From Chryseosolibacter sp035628595 (GTDB taxonomy: Bacteria; Bacteroidota; Bacteroidia; Cytophagales; Cyclobacteriaceae), in contig DASPJN010000166.1 of assembly GCA_035628595.1 (NCBI GenBank), positions 1 to 14,111 on the forward strand: DNA of 14,111 bases. Direction: 5' to 3'. Under the pieces are notes generated by a model, which saw only the letters and a list, made by a program, of their open reading frames with translations, searched no databases and had not been told where the DNA came from. Positions within the stretch are counted from its first letter, which is position 1. Every line of letters begins with the position of its first letter. A program made the position numbers and the translations under genes. Positions 7,580 through 13,595 of this stretch are shown here, piece after piece.

Positions 7580-7586
7580 TTAATCA
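7577..7586. repeat. 10-base palindrome joining two convergent stop codons
   Basis: TGATTAATCA is a perfect palindrome. Its left TGA is the stop of the plus-strand AraC-type gene and its right TCA is the TGA stop of the minus-strand serine hydrolase. The gap is only four bases and no terminator hairpin is seen near it, so the two transcripts probably overlap as antisense RNA. Confidence 0.6.
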
Positions 7587-8720
7587 TTCCATCACCGGCA
7601 TCAGTAAAGCCCAGAGATCAGAATCAAAGGAAGAGGGTCCAAATACGAGTTGGCCGGTATCATCGCCGTGGCGCACAACAACCAGGTCCAGACTTGGAAT
7701 CACATATATTTTCTTATCACCCATGCCCATAGCAGAGATCATATCGGTCGGAGCGGACGCAGTGAGTGAGCCTGCGAAAACTTCAGCCTGGCCAGGAATC
7801 ATAAACGTTTGTTTTCCATTCAGCCACCATAGGTACCCGTACGACTCATTCAAACTGTTTGAGCTCGATAGCATGCTATTGAAATATTCTTCATCTGTGA
7901 GAACTTTTGTGCTGTTCCACTCTCCTTCATTCAGAATGAGCAATCCAAATCTGGCCATGTCGCGTGTGCTCAACCGGAGATTGTAATCTTCCCATGTCCA
8001 ATTTTTCAGTCCAATTTTTTCAGCGAGCTTTATTCTCGTGAACTGGCTCATCGACATACCCGAAACTTTTTCGATCACATGATGTAGCAGGTTGTATGGG
8101 CCGTTATGGTATGCCCAATTGCTTCCAGCATCTGCCTTAAATTTCAGGCAGCCAGGTGATATACAATGCTCTTCAGTTTCGTCGAGTCCAGTCGTCATGG
8201 ATAGCTGATGTTTTACAGTAATCATGTTTTCTTTCTCTGGCGAAAGCGAAGTCCAGCCCTCTCCAAGATAGTGCGATGATTTCTGGTTGATATCAAGCAA
8301 ATCTTCTTGTTGAGCGATACCAACGAGCAACGCAGCTATACTTTTTCCTGCGGAAGCAATGGGGTATTGTGTTCCTGGGTTCCAGCCATTCCAATACTTT
8401 TCGACGACAATTTTTCCTTTGTGGAGTATAATAAAACCATACGTGTTTTTCGATTCAACAAACTCAAGAACGCGAACAAGGCCGGTGCTATCCCATCCGA
8501 GACTATCAACTGAAAGTGTTTGCCACTCATTTCCTTTCAGCGGCGGAAAGTAGGCTTTAACACTTGTTGTGTCATGACTGTTTTCAGTTGAATCTTCTTC
8601 ATTGCTTTTATCTGAGATCGTATCGGCGGGAATATCCTCTGCAAGCTCTTCTTCTGTGAAGTGCTCATTACATCCGAGAAAAAATAATGACATAATAAAA
8701 GCAAGCAACAGGTTCTTCAT
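7584..8720 (-). CDS. Lipoprotein serine hydrolase, class C beta-lactamase fold
   Basis: The 378-aa product belongs to the 'beta-lactamase'/DD-peptidase/esterase superfamily (class C type). The nucleophile motif SxxK is 'SAGK' (S123, K126), the second motif YxN is 'YHN' (204-206), and the third-box position reads 'HGD' (351-353) in 'VVRHGDDTG'. The N-terminus is a lipoprotein signal with a degenerate lipobox 'FLGC' (C17), followed by an acidic, Ser/Thr-rich linker (18-55) that could hold the enzyme away from the membrane; the Glu-rich start may serve as a surface-export signal in Bacteroidetes. Two Cys at 186 and 191 could form a disulfide. Members of this group are mostly peptidases, esterases or uncharacterised hydrolases, so antibiotic resistance should not be assumed. 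The start codon lies inside a 10-bp inverted repeat (8705-8751). It is convergent with the AraC gene. Confidence 0.9.
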   Translation of the reverse strand: MKNLLLAFIMSLFFLGCNEHFTEEELAEDIPADTISDKSNEEDSTENSHDTTSVKAYFPPLKGNEWQTLSVDSLGWDSTGLVRVLEFVESKNTYGFIILHKGKIVVEKYWNGWNPGTQYPIASAGKSIAALLVGIAQQEDLLDINQKSSHYLGEGWTSLSPEKENMITVKHQLSMTTGLDETEEHCISPGCLKFKADAGSNWAYHNGPYNLLHHVIEKVSGMSMSQFTRIKLAEKIGLKNWTWEDYNLRLSTRDMARFGLLILNEGEWNSTKVLTDEEYFNSMLSSSNSLNESYGYLWWLNGKQTFMIPGQAEVFAGSLTASAPTDMISAMGMGDKKIYVIPSLDLVVVRHGDDTGQLVFGPSSFDSDLWALLMPVME

Positions 8721-8769
8721 GGTCGATTATTTTTGGACGTAAACCTGTTGCGATAAGTAAAAACCTGTT
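8705..8769 (-). promoter_or_regulatory. Repeated AACCTGTT motif around the serine hydrolase start
   Basis: AAACCTGTT occurs at 8741-8749 and again at 8761-8769, exactly 20 bases apart, and its reverse complement AACAGGTT occurs at 8707-8714. GCAACAGGTT (8705-8714) and AACCTGTTGC (8742-8751) form a perfect 10-bp inverted repeat with a 27-base loop. The gene's ATG (8720-8718) is in that loop. This could be an operator with half-sites two helical turns apart, or an RNA hairpin spanning the start codon with an upstream alternative arm. Confidence 0.4.
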
Positions 8770-8892
8770 CCATTCAGCAGTTCACAAACATTCCCAGCAT
8801 CGCTGGATGTTGTGCGGCTTTCGGTACGTTGGGACACGTCAATGGCATGGCTTTGTTATATTTTATTTCTTTTGAAATAAAACACCTGCAAT
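8721..8892. promoter_or_regulatory. Divergent promoter region between serine hydrolase and metallo-hydrolase
   Basis: This 172-base gap must hold promoters for both divergent genes. Besides the AACCTGTT repeats near the left end, it contains a small CCAGC-ATC-GCTGG hairpin (8794-8806) and an AT-rich 9-bp inverted repeat at 8861-8882. I see no exact TAnnTTTG element for either direction. Confidence 0.4.
8861..8882 (+). promoter_or_regulatory. 9-bp inverted repeat just upstream of the metallo-hydrolase gene
   Basis: TTTTATTTC (8861-8869) and GAAATAAAA (8874-8882) are perfect reverse complements separated by TTTT. The element ends 10 bases before the ATG at 8893. A dyad of this shape so close to the start suggests an operator, although AT-rich sequence makes chance dyads more likely. 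Confidence 0.35.
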
Positions 8893-9891
8893 ATGAACTT
8901 AGAAAGTCTGGAAGCACAAACCACACAGCTGTTTACCGTCGCCCCCGGTGTTTGGGGAAGGAAGGAATTCTTTGTGAATTATTATATGATACAGGATGAA
9001 GCCACTGGTAACTGGGCGCTTGTTGACGCGGGTTTGAAGTGGTCTGCGTCAGGAATCAGAAAGATGGCCAATGATCTTTTCGGAGAAGACGCCAAACCAA
9101 CTTGTATCATACTTACACATGGACACTTTGACCACGTTGGCGCACTCGCGACACTCGCGAAAGAATGGGACGTTCCCGTTTATGCGCATGAGCTTGAGAT
9201 GCCCTACCTGAATGGTAAATCTGAATATCCACCTGCGGATCCATCTGTTGGTGGAGGCATGATGTCGTACATGTCGTTTATGTATCCGTGTGGGCCGATT
9301 GATGTGGCTGACAGTCTGAAAACCTTGCCGTATGACGGCACCATCCCCGGGCTGCCCGGATGGAAGTACATTCATACACCAGGACATTCGCCGGGGCACA
9401 TCAGTCTTTTCCGCGAAAGCGATAAAGTATTGATCGCAGGTGATGCTTTTGTTACCACACGAGCAGAATCCGCTGTCCATGCGTTAACATTTACGAAACA
9501 GTTGTCGGGGCCACCGAAATATTTTACATGCAACTGGGCTTCTGCGAAACAGTCTGTGTTAAAACTATCAGCACTAAATCCTGATATCGCGGCTACTGGT
9601 CACGGCCATCCGATGCAGGGTGAATACCTGCAGAAAGAACTGAGCACACTGGCGACCCAATTCGACAAGATTGCCCTTCCGGCCATGGGAAGATATGTGA
9701 ATGAGCCTGCAGTAACGAATGAAGAAGGCGTCGTGTACCTTCCGCCAGCTACGGATAAGATATCGGCGGTGGTAAAAGCAATCGGTGTAACAATTGCGAT
9801 CGCGTCGGTGGCGATGTTGGTGTATAACGAAGTTATAAGAAAACCGAATCGACGAAAGCTGACTGAGATGATGAGCTATCAGAATAATTAA
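8893..9891 (+). CDS. Metallo-beta-lactamase-fold hydrolase with C-terminal membrane helix
   Basis: The 332-aa product has the full metal-binding set of the family: 'HGHFDH' (H76, H78, D80, H81), H165 in 'TPGHSPGH', D184 in 'AGDAF', and H237/H239 in 'TGHGHP'. This is the glyoxalase II-like arrangement for a two-metal centre. The superfamily covers thioesterases, lactonases, beta-lactamases and others, and the substrate cannot be read from sequence. An insertion between the metal motifs (about 105-140, Met/Pro/Gly-rich, 'GGGMMSYMSFMYP') probably forms part of the active-site entrance. There is no signal peptide, but a hydrophobic helix at about 292-311 is followed by a strongly basic tail (RKPNRRK), so the enzyme is probably tethered to the inner membrane. 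The gene is monocistronic: an inverted repeat precedes the start and a terminator follows at 9911-9939. Confidence 0.92.
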   Translation: MNLESLEAQTTQLFTVAPGVWGRKEFFVNYYMIQDEATGNWALVDAGLKWSASGIRKMANDLFGEDAKPTCIILTHGHFDHVGALATLAKEWDVPVYAHELEMPYLNGKSEYPPADPSVGGGMMSYMSFMYPCGPIDVADSLKTLPYDGTIPGLPGWKYIHTPGHSPGHISLFRESDKVLIAGDAFVTTRAESAVHALTFTKQLSGPPKYFTCNWASAKQSVLKLSALNPDIAATGHGHPMQGEYLQKELSTLATQFDKIALPAMGRYVNEPAVTNEEGVVYLPPATDKISAVVKAIGVTIAIASVAMLVYNEVIRKPNRRKLTEMMSYQNN

Positions 9892-9910
9892 CAATCAATA
9901 AAATAAATGA

Positions 9911-9939
9911 AGGCCGTCTCAAAATGAACGGCCTTTTTT
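9911..9939 (+). terminator. Rho-independent terminator of the metallo-hydrolase gene
   Basis: AGGCCGT (9911-9917) pairs perfectly with ACGGCCT (9928-9934) around a 10-base loop, followed by a run of T (9934-9939). It starts 20 bases after the stop codon. On the minus strand the same hairpin is followed by TCATTTATTT, so it may also stop the convergent TerB-like transcript. Confidence 0.88.
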
Positions 9940-9957
9940 ATGCGATTAATATTCGTC

Positions 9958-10395
9958 TCAGTTCAGCATCCACTCAAGGCGCTTGAAGGTATCGGTGTGT
10001 GTCTGATTATTCTGGATATTGCTCTGAATGCTCTTGATCAATTCGGGCGCCTTTTCGCGTGCATAGCCGAACTTGACAGCAAACAGATTACAAAGCTTCA
10101 TTTCTTCCGAATGAACAGTATTGTCAATTGACATCATGTGAACCAGGTCATAAAACTGATCAAACTTTTCACGCTTGTCCGACGGCAGGGTAAACTCCAC
10201 GTGATGCGGATTGCTGTGAATGTTTTTTAACTGGCTTTCAGAGATGTTGTTTCGCTTGGCAATTTTTTTCAGCAGGTCCGCTTCGATCAGGTCGAAGTTT
10301 CCGTCAATGGCAGCCATCTCTATAAGATTCTTCATGTGGCTACGGGCAGTACCTTTCCCTTGTTTGAAAAGGCTAAGAATGTCATTGAATTTCAT
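9958..10395 (-). CDS. TerB-like domain protein
   Basis: From the ATG at 10395 the product is 145 aa, cytoplasmic and all-helical. Residues about 20-60 carry the TerB-type pattern 'NLIEMAAIDGNFDLIEADLLKKIAK' (shown in part: 'AAIDGNFD' with a following 'E-A-D-L-L'), then 'ISESQLKNI'. A second similar acidic helix pair follows ('LVHMMSIDNTVHSEEMKLC'), as in TerB/DjlA N-terminal domains where paired acidic residues can bind metal. TerB proteins were named from tellurite-resistance clusters, but stand-alone bacterial members have no firm function and no other ter gene is nearby. The frame extends two codons further to a TTG at 10401; the ATG is preferred. It lies downstream of the aminopeptidase on the same strand, but the terminator at 10458-10428 separates them, so it is probably transcribed alone. 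Confidence 0.78.
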   Translation of the reverse strand: MKFNDILSLFKQGKGTARSHMKNLIEMAAIDGNFDLIEADLLKKIAKRNNISESQLKNIHSNPHHVEFTLPSDKREKFDQFYDLVHMMSIDNTVHSEEMKLCNLFAVKFGYAREKAPELIKSIQSNIQNNQTHTDTFKRLEWMLN

Positions 10396-10427
10396 AGACA
10401 AAGATTTGGGTAGAGATGATTAAAGAT

Positions 10428-10458
10428 AAAAAAAAACAGATAGTCGCGAAACTACCTG
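10428..10458 (-). terminator. Rho-independent terminator of the Xaa-Pro aminopeptidase gene
   Basis: On the minus strand CAGGTAGT (10458-10451) pairs with ACTATCTG (10444-10437), eight pairs with one G-T, around a 6-base loop. Nine consecutive T follow (10436-10428). It begins 32 bases after the aminopeptidase stop codon and lies upstream of the TerB-like gene, dividing the two transcripts. Confidence 0.88.
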
Positions 10459-10490
10459 CATTGAATTCATCCTGTTAATTCCTGATTTGA

Positions 10491-11954
10491 TTATTCTTTC
10501 TGCAGTTCCGGTAGGACGAAATCATCCAGGGGACTGGGTAATTTCATAATATCTTCAATTTCCTGCACCGTTCGTGGCGCAATTACGGACAGGTGTTCGT
10601 TTCCATCTTTCGTGATGAGAAAGTCATCCTCGATCCGCACGGCGATATTCCACCATTTTTTATCGCAATTGGCATTTTCGGGAATGTAAATTCCGGGCTC
10701 GATCGTTATCACCATGCCTTCTTCAAGCTTTTCGTAATTCCCGCGATCATGAACATCGAGGCCAATATGGTGGCAGCATCCGTGAGGATAATACCTGTTC
10801 GGCTTATTTTCATCCTGAATGATACCCAGTTCTTTTAATCCCTTATTGACAATCACTTTTGTCGCCATGGTTAATTCTTCGAATGTCGTTCCGGGCTTGC
10901 ATATTTTTCTGGCTTCTTCCTGTGCCTTTAAAACCAGTTCGTAGATCTGCTTTTGCTCAGGAGAAAACGTGCCGTTTACCGGAATTGTACGGGTGATATC
11001 AGCGGTGTACCCGCGATACTCCGCACCAAGATCCATCAACACGAGCTCTTTCGCAGTGATGTTCGGTTTGTAATTAATATCGTAATGCAAAATGCAACCG
11101 TTGTTTCCTGCGCCAACTATTGAGGGATATCCGACATCCTCAGCCTGGTATTTTTTGAAAACGTATTCGTGGATACCCTGGATCTCGCGCTCCGACATGC
11201 CTGGCTTCAATGCCTTCATAACCTCCATCTGCCCGACACATGAGATCTTGACTGCTTTTTTAATCATCTCAATTTCCTCAGGTGTTTTTATCCCGCGAAG
11301 ATTATTCATGATATCGCCGAGCAACTTTGTATTCAGATTATTCTTGGGAGGCTCCGGGTTAACGGCGATCGATGACGTTGTTGGATAATTTACTTTCGCC
11401 TTGAACTGACTGATCAGATCGTATAAATCGGCGGAGTCATATTTGGTATCGCGCACATCATTTTTGAAATCGAAGAAGAGTATCTGATCAAAACTGGCGA
11501 AATCGATATTGTATTTCTTGAACTCATTGTTATTAAATGCCTGATCAAGTTTTAAACGTTCCTTAACGCCGGCAGTCCCGAGCCTGCGACCGGTCCACAT
11601 CTCATATAGCTCATTGCGCGGTTGCACGAAAATGATCTCATCGTATTTCTCTCCATTGTTCGCGGTTTGCTTCTCTTTGAAAATAAATAGCACCGCATTC
11701 GGCTCCTTATATCCTGTCAGGTAAAAGAAATCCGGATCCTGGTGATAGATGTAGTCAACATCCGCCGACCGGTTCCTTACCGGATTGGCAAAAAATACGG
11801 CCATTGAATTCGCCGGCAGCTGCTCCCTAAGCTTTACCCGGCGACTCTGATGAAAATCGCTGGTCAGCAGGTCGTCCGGCAGGTTCGGGTCATTTGTTTG
11901 CGCAATTGCCTGAATGGTGAATACGGAAAAGATGAACAAAAACAGTTTTCTCAT
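10491..11954 (-). CDS. pepP: Exported Xaa-Pro aminopeptidase (aminopeptidase P, M24B)
   Basis: This metallopeptidase removes an N-terminal residue when the second residue is proline, using two Mn2+ or similar ions. The 487-aa product has an aminopeptidase P N-terminal domain (about 30-200; 'DFFYLTGYKEPNAV' at 75-88) and a pita-bread M24 domain (about 220-465). All five metal ligands are visible: D308 ('LMDLGAEY'), D319 ('TADITRT'), H395 ('CCHHIGLDVHD'), E419 ('TIEPGIY') and E442 ('RIEDDFL'). H289 ('ILHYD') matches the substrate-binding His. A signal peptide (1-18, 'AIA' before Q19) indicates export, whereas E. coli PepP is cytosolic; exported versions occur in Bacteroidetes and would act on periplasmic or extracellular peptides. 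There is a strong terminator downstream and a divergent intergenic region upstream. The symbol is by family; orthology to E. coli pepP is not proven. Confidence 0.93.
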   Translation of the reverse strand: MRKLFLFIFSVFTIQAIAQTNDPNLPDDLLTSDFHQSRRVKLREQLPANSMAVFFANPVRNRSADVDYIYHQDPDFFYLTGYKEPNAVLFIFKEKQTANNGEKYDEIIFVQPRNELYEMWTGRRLGTAGVKERLKLDQAFNNNEFKKYNIDFASFDQILFFDFKNDVRDTKYDSADLYDLISQFKAKVNYPTTSSIAVNPEPPKNNLNTKLLGDIMNNLRGIKTPEEIEMIKKAVKISCVGQMEVMKALKPGMSEREIQGIHEYVFKKYQAEDVGYPSIVGAGNNGCILHYDINYKPNITAKELVLMDLGAEYRGYTADITRTIPVNGTFSPEQKQIYELVLKAQEEARKICKPGTTFEELTMATKVIVNKGLKELGIIQDENKPNRYYPHGCCHHIGLDVHDRGNYEKLEEGMVITIEPGIYIPENANCDKKWWNIAVRIEDDFLITKDGNEHLSVIAPRTVQEIEDIMKLPSPLDDFVLPELQKE

Positions 11955-12143
11955 AAATCAATAAATTGGGCTGAAAGAAAAGTAAATTTTTGCGAGAAAG
12001 CGCCACGATTTATGATTTGACGAGAAACCTTGATTTAAATGGCGCCAGGCGTGTTCGAGTTTATAAAAACGACTATCGACTTTATGAATTCAGTCGTCCT
12101 GCGGGTATGGGCATCGTAAGTTGCGCAAAAATTCAACATCACC
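11955..12143. promoter_or_regulatory. Divergent intergenic region between aminopeptidase and acyltransferase
   Basis: The 189-base gap should carry two opposing promoters. For the aminopeptidase, TACTTTTC on the minus strand, within about 40 bases of the ATG, differs from the TAnnTTTG -7 consensus only at the last base. On the plus side ACGACT (12069-12074) and AGTCGT (12092-12097) form a 6-bp inverted repeat with a 17-base loop, and TTGCGCAA lies at 12121-12128, 15 bases before the acyltransferase ATG. None of these is decisive. Confidence 0.35.
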
Positions 12144-13328
12144 ATGATCAAAAACGAACGACGAAATGACCTTGACTGGCTGCGACTGATAGCCATTATT
12201 ATCCTGCTGTTTTTTCACACAGGGATGCTTTTCAATCCCTGGGAATGGCATATTAAAAATCCCGAAACGAGCGGAAGCTTCCGCTACTGGATGGTATGGC
12301 TGCATTACTGGCGCATGCCGCTGCTGCTTTTTATTTCAGGTGCCGGCACATATATGGCTTTGAGCAAACGCACGCCCGGACAATACGCTGGCGAACGGTT
12401 CAAAAGACTGTTTATCCCTCTCGTATTCGGAATGTTTATTATAGTACCTCCGCAGATCTATTTTGAGCATATCAAAGAGTATAATGGCTACGCTGATTTT
12501 TATAAAACTGTTTTCGACTTTGTTGCATACCCGGCGGGAAGCTTTAGCTGGCATCACCTGTGGTTTATCGCCTACCTGTTCGTGTTTTCGTTGATCGCCC
12601 TGCCGTTTTTAGTCTATATCCGTTCTCCACGTTCACAAAACTTTAGATTACGTGTAGCGAAGGCGTTATCAAGTCCGGCTGGATTGCTTTTCATTCCGTC
12701 GACACTGATTCTGGTGTCGCAGGTGATTTTGCGTCCATTCTTTCCTGAACAGACCCATGCGTTGGTGGATGACTGGGCATACTTTGTTTTCTATTTTAGT
12801 TTCTTCTTTTTTGGAATGTTATGCTATAGTGATGGAACGCTCTGGACTTCCATCGGCAAAAACCGAAAACACCTCTTGGTGGCGACCATCCTTGTTCTCG
12901 TCCCATTTTATATCACCTTTTTTCACTTCCGCGAGATTATCACGTTGCCGTGGGACATGCGCACCGTGGAAATCATTTTCGAAGTAACTGGTGTTTTCCT
13001 TAGCTGGTTTACGGTGATTACTGTGATCGCGATGGGGCAATATTACCTGAACAGGCCTCACCCATGGTTAAAGCATTTCAATGAAGGCCTGTATCCGTTT
13101 TACATCCTTCACCAAACCGTTATCATCGCCATCGGCTATTACGTTTGTCAGCTCTCGATTGGCATTTTTCTGAAGTTCTGGATTGTGAGTTTACTCACGC
13201 TGGCAACTTGCGTGCTGATCTATTTTGTCATGATCAGGCCATTTAACGTTGTGCGCTTCTTTTTCGGAATGAAGCCCAAGAAGGTTGTCGAGACGGCGCG
13301 TGTTGAGGAAATGATTTCTGCTAAATAG
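12144..13328 (+). CDS. Membrane acyltransferase (AT3 / acyltransferase-3 family)
   Basis: AT3 proteins are integral inner-membrane enzymes that transfer acyl groups, often acetyl or succinyl, to extracytoplasmic glycans or other molecules (OafA, OpgC and relatives). The 394-aa product has about ten transmembrane segments. The family R-x10-H motif is present as R14 ('DWLRL') and H25 ('FFHTG'). Also seen are 'RMPLLLFISG' (57-66), 'RFKRLFIPLVFG' (85-96), 'HHLWFIAYLF' (137-146) and, near the end, 'LYPFYILHQT' (316-325), all typical of this family. The C-terminus is a short basic-acidic cytoplasmic tail. There is no fused SGNH domain. The acceptor cannot be told from sequence and no polysaccharide gene cluster is adjacent. 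OpgC-type glucan succinylation is one possibility. It is transcribed alone and ends just before a strong hairpin shared with the convergent small gene. Confidence 0.9.
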   Translation: MIKNERRNDLDWLRLIAIIILLFFHTGMLFNPWEWHIKNPETSGSFRYWMVWLHYWRMPLLLFISGAGTYMALSKRTPGQYAGERFKRLFIPLVFGMFIIVPPQIYFEHIKEYNGYADFYKTVFDFVAYPAGSFSWHHLWFIAYLFVFSLIALPFLVYIRSPRSQNFRLRVAKALSSPAGLLFIPSTLILVSQVILRPFFPEQTHALVDDWAYFVFYFSFFFFGMLCYSDGTLWTSIGKNRKHLLVATILVLVPFYITFFHFREIITLPWDMRTVEIIFEVTGVFLSWFTVITVIAMGQYYLNRPHPWLKHFNEGLYPFYILHQTVIIAIGYYVCQLSIGIFLKFWIVSLLTLATCVLIYFVMIRPFNVVRFFFGMKPKKVVETARVEEMISAK

Positions 13329-13334
13329 TTTTTT

Positions 13335-13377
13335 AAGCGCGGGCGCAGCAGGAAAACCTCCGATTGCGTCCGCGCTT
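13335..13377. terminator. Shared bidirectional terminator hairpin between convergent genes
   Basis: Thirteen base pairs (13335-13347 with 13365-13377, one G-T pair), very GC-rich, with a further AGG/CCT pairing inside the loop. It begins 7 bases after the acyltransferase stop, and its right arm touches the stop codon of the minus-strand small gene. T-richness follows in both directions only weakly on the plus side (TTTAATTTTC) and not on the minus side, so it is most likely the acyltransferase terminator. Confidence 0.75.
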
Positions 13378-13595
13378 TAATTTTCAGTGTCGCTTATTTC
13401 TTCGATGGTGTAGTCGCCTCCTCTGCCGTAAGCGATGAGTTCTTTGAGTTTGTAGCGTTCCAGTGTCAGCAGGTCTTTTACTTTAAAGTCGCCGTTGGGC
13501 ATAATGCTTTCAATGACGAACTCATGCGTCTCACCAAAATTTACCAGCCTGTATTTTTTGCCGGTTCTTAAAACATCCAATGAAAGTCCTGCCAT
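13377..13595 (-). CDS. Small conserved-looking hypothetical protein (72 aa)
   Basis: From the ATG at 13595 the product is 72 residues with no signal peptide or membrane helix. It reads like a compact beta-rich domain: 'MAGLSLDVLRTGKKYRLVNFGE' (in part 'LRTGKKYRLVNFGE' at 9-22), then 'HEFVIESIMPNGDFKVKDL' (24-42) and 'ERYKLKELIAYGRGGDYTI' (46-64), with alternating polar and hydrophobic residues and conserved-type turns (NGD, GRGGD). The 'GKKYRLxNxGE' opening resembles short Bacteroidetes hypothetical proteins and, loosely, SH3-like barrels; I cannot name a family. The frame extends to a GTG at 13628, but the ATG starts the domain-like part cleanly. It is convergent with the acyltransferase, its stop lying on the shared hairpin. 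Function unknown. Confidence 0.65.
   Translation of the reverse strand: MAGLSLDVLRTGKKYRLVNFGETHEFVIESIMPNGDFKVKDLLTLERYKLKELIAYGRGGDYTIEEISDTEN

Noticed and set aside
7576..7986. A 136-codon plus-strand frame inside the serine hydrolase gene.
   Set aside because: It is antisense to a gene with clear catalytic motifs, and its translation is Ser/Pro-rich without domain-like features.
7584..8720. Calling the serine hydrolase an antibiotic-resistance beta-lactamase.
   Set aside because: Class C-like motifs are shared by many esterases and peptidases, the third box is HGD rather than KTG, and the lipoprotein context gives no resistance evidence.
9049..9480. A 143-codon minus-strand frame under the metallo-hydrolase.
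   Set aside because: It covers the strand opposite the HxHxDH and TPGHSPGH motifs, is His/Cys-rich in a way that mirrors them, and has no separate support.
9958..10395. A tellurite-resistance system.
   Set aside because: Only a TerB-like domain is present; no terC, terD, terZ or related gene lies in the window.
385..12132. A 12-base match ATTTTTGCGCAA upstream of the BatD-like gene (385-396) and, inverted, upstream of the acyltransferase (12121-12132), suggesting a shared regulator site.
   Set aside because: In 14 kb read on both strands, several 12-base matches are expected by chance. The only unusual thing is that both are intergenic, which is not enough.
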